Origin: Hyphomicrobiales bacterium
GTDB taxonomy: Bacteria; Pseudomonadota; Alphaproteobacteria; Parvibaculales; Parvibaculaceae
Direction: 5' to 3'
Length of the DNA stretch: 64,000 nucleotides
Assembly: GCA_016124805.1 (NCBI GenBank)
Contig: WGND01000012.1
Location: 1-64,000, forward strand
Shown here: piece by piece, positions 60,765 through 64,000 of the stretch
How positions within the stretch are numbered: the first letter of the stretch is position 1
Layout of the letters: each line of letters opens with the position of its first letter
Translations under genes and position numbers: made by a program
Notes under the pieces: model-generated
The model's database searches: none
Told to the model about the DNA's origin: nothing
Seen by the model: the letters and a program-made list of their open reading frames with translations, nothing else

Positions 60765-61694
60765 ATGCCCGATTTTGAGGCCCTGATCTCGGGTCGCAAG
60801 GTCGAAATGTCCCGTGCGCTGGCCGCCATTGAAGCCCGGCCCGAGGACGCCGATGTTCAGGCGCTGCTGGCCAAGGCCTGGGAAAACCCCCGTGCCGCTG
60901 TTGCGGGGCTCACCGGGCCGCCGGGCGTGGGCAAATCCACCCTCACAAGCGCGCTGGTCGCCTATTGGCGCGCCAAGGGCGAAACGGTCGGCGTCGTCGC
61001 CGTCGATCCCTCCTCCCGCCGCACCGGCGGGGCCCTTCTGGGTGATCGCACCCGCATTCTCACCGATCCGGCCGATCAGGGCGTCTTCATCCGCTCCATG
61101 GCTGCGCGCGACAGGCTGGGCGGTCTGGCGGACCTAACCTTTCCGGCCCTTGTCGCCATGCGCGCCGTCTATGACCGCGTGCTGGTGGAAACGGTCGGCA
61201 TCGGCCAGTCCGAGACCGATATTGCCGACATGGCCGACACGGTCATTTTCTGCGTCCAGCCGGGGTCTGGCGACAGCCTCCAGTTCATGAAGGCCGGCAT
61301 CATGGAGGTGCCGGATATCGCCGTGGTCACCAAGGCCGACATGGGCGCGGCGGCCTCGCGCGCGGTGGCGGATGTGAAGGGCGCTCTGGGTCTTTCCATG
61401 GCTGGTGACACGGCTTGGGATATCCGTGTACTGAGCGTATCCTCAAGCAGGGGGCAGGGGATTGAAGACCTTGCAGAGGCAATAGACGTACACGGAGAAT
61501 ATTTGCGCCATGAAAATCGTCTGCATACGGCGCGACGCAGGCAAGCCGTGATGTGGCTGCGCAACGTCATTCATGATCGTTATGGGCGTGACGGGTTGCA
61601 GCGTGTCGCCGCAGCATTAACTATTTCTGCGGATGAATCGCCGTTTCAGAAAGTTGAAATCCTGGCCGAAAAAATTCTCGCCTCACGCGCCTAA
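60765..61694 (+). CDS. meaB: MeaB/ArgK-type GTPase
   Basis: MeaB guards and reloads methylmalonyl-CoA mutase and related B12 mutases. The 309-aa G3E GTPase has Walker A GPPGVGKST at residues 51-59, the switch region VDPSSRRTGGALLGDRTRI, LVETVGIGQSETDIADMADTVIF and the guanine motif VVTKADM. I use ATG 60765 (AAGG upstream); an in-frame GTG at 60735 is possible. No mutase is in the window. After about 61425 codon use shifts to more AT-ending codons up to the stop. Confidence 0.95.
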   Translation: MPDFEALISGRKVEMSRALAAIEARPEDADVQALLAKAWENPRAAVAGLTGPPGVGKSTLTSALVAYWRAKGETVGVVAVDPSSRRTGGALLGDRTRILTDPADQGVFIRSMAARDRLGGLADLTFPALVAMRAVYDRVLVETVGIGQSETDIADMADTVIFCVQPGSGDSLQFMKAGIMEVPDIAVVTKADMGAAASRAVADVKGALGLSMAGDTAWDIRVLSVSSSRGQGIEDLAEAIDVHGEYLRHENRLHTARRRQAVMWLRNVIHDRYGRDGLQRVAAALTISADESPFQKVEILAEKILASRA

Positions 61695-62048
61695 AGACTC
61701 TGTGGCGCATGCATTATTTTGCATTGCACCTGAGTCGTAATTACCCGAAATCAGCTGATTTTCCAATATGTCGCAGGCTAAAAATGCTTGTGTGACAATG
61801 ACATAGAAGATTCTCGTCGACTGTGTGACGTCTGAGGATTGTCGATGCTTGATCTCTGTGTTAGTTCCCGCATCACGATTGATGAAAGATTAACGCCCTG
61901 CGGCCTTGTGGCCCCGGGCTTGGCAGGCATCTCGGTGCCATTCTGTGTTCAAGTTAACGCTCCGGCGACGGAGTATGGAAAACGAACCGTTAAATACGGA
62001 ACGACTTGAATTCTGACGGAACGACCATCGCAGTCGGTTTGGAATAAG
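61695..62048 (+). other. 354-bp intergenic region with GANTC sites
   Basis: This gap is AT-richer than its flanks. Three GANTC sites (61696, 61732, 61809) lie in the first 120 bp. A 54-codon ORF (61845-62009) with a good ribosome site is listed separately. No hairpin with a T-run or known riboswitch is recognised. It should contain the promoter of the SleB-type gene. Confidence 0.5.
61845..62009 (+). CDS. Possible small protein, 54 aa
   Basis: The ORF is below the track's size limit. ATG 61845 has GAGGA seven bases upstream (CTGAGGATTGTCG) and the frame runs 54 codons to TGA at 62007. The product (MLDLCVSSRITIDERLTP...) has two more cysteines, no membrane segment, and no family I know. Codon bias is weaker than in neighbours, so it may be noise or a leader ORF for the downstream gene. 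Confidence 0.25.
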   Translation: MLDLCVSSRITIDERLTPCGLVAPGLAGISVPFCVQVNAPATEYGKRTVKYGTT

Positions 62049-62729
62049 ATGAGAAGATTGATTCAGTGGCTCGACCTCGGGCCTATCATTTCCGGTGTGT
62101 CCCATGTCGCCTTTGGCGCCATGTGCCTTGGTATTGTCTCGACGGCATTGATTTCTGCCGTGGAAACACGCACCCCCCTTCTTCTGGCAGACCAGGCCGA
62201 CGCCGCGACAGTGACGACCGGCACCACACTTGCGTCCAGCTCCAAGGCCATTACGGCAACGGTCCAGCAGGCGAGCGTTGCAGCAGACTATTCCGCTCCG
62301 CTGATCCGCCTTCAGGAGAAGGCCATGGAAGCCGAGCGCCGCTGCCTGGCGGCCGGCATCTATTTCGAGGCGCGCGGTGAATCCAGCATGGGCCAGATCG
62401 CCGTGGCTGAGGTGATCCTTAACCGCGTTGAATCGGCCGACTATCCAAACAATATCTGTGGCGTCGTCTATCAGGGGGCTCACCGCCTCAACAGCTGCCA
62501 GTTCTCCTTTGCCTGCGATGGCAAGGAAGAAGTGCCTCATAACCGTCTTGCCTGGCGCAAGTCGGAACGGCTCGCCCGCTATATGATGTCAGGCCAGCTG
62601 CGCCGCGACATTGTGGGGCCGTCGCTGTTCTATCACGCCGATTATGTCCGCCCGACCTGGAGCCGCCATATGGTGGAAGTCGCCAAGGTCGGCAAGCATA
62701 TCTTCTATCGCAAGCGCGAGAGCTCTTGA
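62049..62729 (+). CDS. SleB-type cell wall hydrolase
   Basis: The 226-aa protein has one N-terminal membrane helix (VSHVAFGAMCLGIVSTALISAV) and a C-terminal Hydrolase_2 (SleB) domain with the catalytic Glu in GIYFEARGESSMGQIAVAEVILNRV. The rest of the domain (YPNNICGVVYQGAHRLNSCQFSFACDG, GPSLFYHADYVRPTWSR) is complete. In non-sporulating alphaproteobacteria such enzymes are thought to trim peptidoglycan during growth. It is downstream of ppdK-meaB, a common context. Confidence 0.93.
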   Translation: MRRLIQWLDLGPIISGVSHVAFGAMCLGIVSTALISAVETRTPLLLADQADAATVTTGTTLASSSKAITATVQQASVAADYSAPLIRLQEKAMEAERRCLAAGIYFEARGESSMGQIAVAEVILNRVESADYPNNICGVVYQGAHRLNSCQFSFACDGKEEVPHNRLAWRKSERLARYMMSGQLRRDIVGPSLFYHADYVRPTWSRHMVEVAKVGKHIFYRKRESS

Positions 62730-62755
62730 GCTCTCGCCAGCCGCGATCCGGGATA

Positions 62756-63568
62756 TCAGGACCCTGCTTCCTCTTTGAAAAAATCTGCCAGCGGCCCGAT
62801 TTTGGCCACGAGATCGCGTGTGCCTTCCGGGTCATTGCCGGCAGCCTTGTCGAGATCGCCGATTTCGGGCGGCACGAACCAGTGCAGCTGGTTGGAGCCA
62901 TAGGCTTCAAAAACAGCCTTGGCGACCTCTGAGGGCGGAATGGCGCGGAACATGCCTTCCTTGGGGGCGTTCGCCGCCGTGCCCTCGGGCAGGATGGCGG
63001 TGTCGATCAGGCCGGGCAGCACATCGGCGACCCGGATGCCATAAAGCCTGAATTCAATCGACAGCGCCTCTGTCAGGCCCTTCACGGCATGTTTGGTCGC
63101 CGAATAGACGGCAATGCCTGGCATGCCATAGGTGGCCGATGACGATGAGGTGGTAAAGCACATCGAATTTTTTGTGGCTTTGAGGAGCGGCAACGCGGCA
63201 TAGATACCATGCAGCACACCAATGAAATTCACCTGCACGACGCGCAGGGAATCTTCCAGCGATACCATGTCGAACAGGCCGCCCGTGCCGATGCCGGCAT
63301 TGTTGTAGAGCATGTCCATCTTGCCATCGGTCGCCGCACTGAAGACAGCGATCGCATTGTCATAATCGGCCTTGTCCGTGACATCGAGGCGGCGCGTCAC
63401 GCAGTTTTGGCTGCCAATCTCCTGCTCAAGTGAGGCAAGACCTTCGGCATTGAGGTCAAAGGCACCAACAAACCAGCCCTTCTCATGGAAGAGCCTTGCT
63501 GTTGCCCGCCCGATGCCTGAGGCGGCACCGGTAATGAAGATGGATTGGCAACCGTCTGCGATACCCAT
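62756..63568 (-). CDS. Short-chain dehydrogenase/reductase (SDR)
   Basis: The 270-aa oxidoreductase has the classical SDR cofactor motif TGAASGIGR near residue 13, NNAG in the middle and the catalytic Ser-Tyr-Lys in SSSSATYGMPGIAVYSATKHAV. An Asp at the end of strand 2 (GAFDLNAEG) favours NAD(H). The substrate is unknown. The ATG at 63568 has AAGGA upstream; the ORF-track extension covers the gap to nadC. It may be cotranscribed with nadC. Confidence 0.93.
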   Translation of the reverse strand: MGIADGCQSIFITGAASGIGRATARLFHEKGWFVGAFDLNAEGLASLEQEIGSQNCVTRRLDVTDKADYDNAIAVFSAATDGKMDMLYNNAGIGTGGLFDMVSLEDSLRVVQVNFIGVLHGIYAALPLLKATKNSMCFTTSSSSATYGMPGIAVYSATKHAVKGLTEALSIEFRLYGIRVADVLPGLIDTAILPEGTAANAPKEGMFRAIPPSEVAKAVFEAYGSNQLHWFVPPEIGDLDKAAGNDPEGTRDLVAKIGPLADFFKEEAGS

Positions 63569-63647
63569 GGTGTTTTTCCTTTTTGTTCTTGTTGCGATCA
63601 GTCTAGCAACCGATCCGGACAAGCGGAGAAAATTTTGGGTCTTTTCG

Positions 63648-64000
63648 TCAGGAGGTAGAGAGCATGTCGAAGTCGAGGCCGAGATCAAGGCAGGGGGCGG
63701 AGTGGGTGATCCAGCCGCAGGAGATGAGGTCGACACCGGCTGCCGCAATGGCGGGGGCCGTTTTCACGGTCACGCGCCCCGAGGCTTCGGCAATGGCGCG
63801 GCCATCAATCATTTTTACAGCCTCGCCCAGCATATCCGGCCCCATATTGTCGAGAAGCACGACATCGACCCCGATCGCCAGGACCTCGCGCAACTGATCG
63901 AGCGTATCGACTTCCACCTCGATCTTGACCATGTGGCCCGCCATCGCCTTGGCGCGCTCAATGGCAGGCTTCACGCCACCGGCAACGGCAATGTGATTGT
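63648..64000 (-). CDS. nadC: Nicotinate-nucleotide pyrophosphorylase, N-terminal part outside window
   Basis: The last 117 residues of NadC (quinolinate phosphoribosyltransferase, NAD synthesis) are visible; the frame is open to the right edge. The start of the visible part, [79 protein letters not shown], matches the family's C-terminal half. EASGRV replaces the more usual EASGGI/V. The ORF track shows only the part after an internal Met. Confidence 0.95.
   Translation of the reverse strand, partial: NHIAVAGGVKPAIERAKAMAGHMVKIEVEVDTLDQLREVLAIGVDVVLLDNMGPDMLGEAVKMIDGRAIAEASGRVTVKTAPAIAAAGVDLISCGWITHSAPCLDLGLDFDMLSTS

Noticed and set aside
59411-60829. 472-aa minus-strand ORF
   Set aside because: It is antisense to ppdK, which is complete and conserved.

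Overview
The window reads as a high-GC, chromosomal, housekeeping stretch of an alphaproteobacterium. The evidence is a cytochrome aa3 oxidase operon with SURF1 and DUF983, an F0-only ATP synthase operon with separate b and b' subunits, a CcrM-type GANTC methyltransferase, a 1153-residue SMC, and the neighbourhoods ispH-thrB-rnhA and glyQ-glyS-ppdK. These gene orders resemble Rhizobiales or Parvibaculum-like lineages, but I cannot assign a genus. There are no phage genes, transposases, CRISPR arrays, rRNAs or recognisable tRNAs. About 57 protein genes are supported, packed tightly; two are cut by the window edges (tldD on the left, nadC on the right).

Layout. 1-8.3 kb: tldD, an unrecognised 131-aa gene, then the aa3 oxidase operon coxB-coxA-ctaB-coxF-coxC, followed by DUF983 and SURF1 assembly genes; the expected ctaG (Cox11) is not between coxF and coxC. 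8.4-17.6 kb: thrC, an M16 peptidase, a GNAT acetyltransferase, a large membrane PAS-GGDEF-EAL protein, a PAS_5 protein without an ordinary start codon, YqgE, a stand-alone DsbD N-terminal-domain protein and a Prx5-type peroxiredoxin. 17.7-20.9 kb: rnhA, thrB and ispH (minus strand) and a lipoprotein. 21-25.9 kb: a tandem glycine riboswitch followed by gcvT-gcvH-gcvPA-gcvPB, the complete glycine cleavage set except the L protein.

26-34.7 kb (mostly minus strand): a dienelactone-hydrolase-like gene, the F0 operon atpI-atpB-atpE-atpF'-atpF, smc, a DsbA-like thiol protein and a DUF721/DciA-like gene. 34.7-40.8 kb: mutY, ccrM, rnhB, a PA0069-family radical SAM gene, two small glycosyl/nucleotidyltransferase-like genes (TIGR04283/TIGR04282) and mscL. 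40.9-51.3 kb: moaB, a soluble lytic transglycosylase, a family-4-like uracil-DNA glycosylase, ETF-ubiquinone oxidoreductase, a TPR lipoprotein, ispE, a polyprenyl diphosphate synthase, DUF2007 and a TrmN6-like methyltransferase. 51.4-64 kb: ilvD, an S49 peptidase, a small membrane protein, glyQ, glyS, ppdK, meaB, a SleB-type cell-wall hydrolase, a short-chain dehydrogenase and nadC.

I did not find an obviously new multi-gene system. The most interesting signals are regulatory: a textbook-spaced alphaproteobacterial LexA box (GTTC-N7-GTTC) in front of the PA0069-family radical SAM gene; a ccrM promoter with a CtrA-like half-site pair over its -35 and five GANTC sites within 95 bp; the tandem glycine riboswitch; two copies of a compound palindromic repeat that bracket glyS, one of which appears to supply the glyS ribosome binding site; and a PAS_5 gene whose conserved N-terminus lies upstream of any ATG, GTG or TTG.
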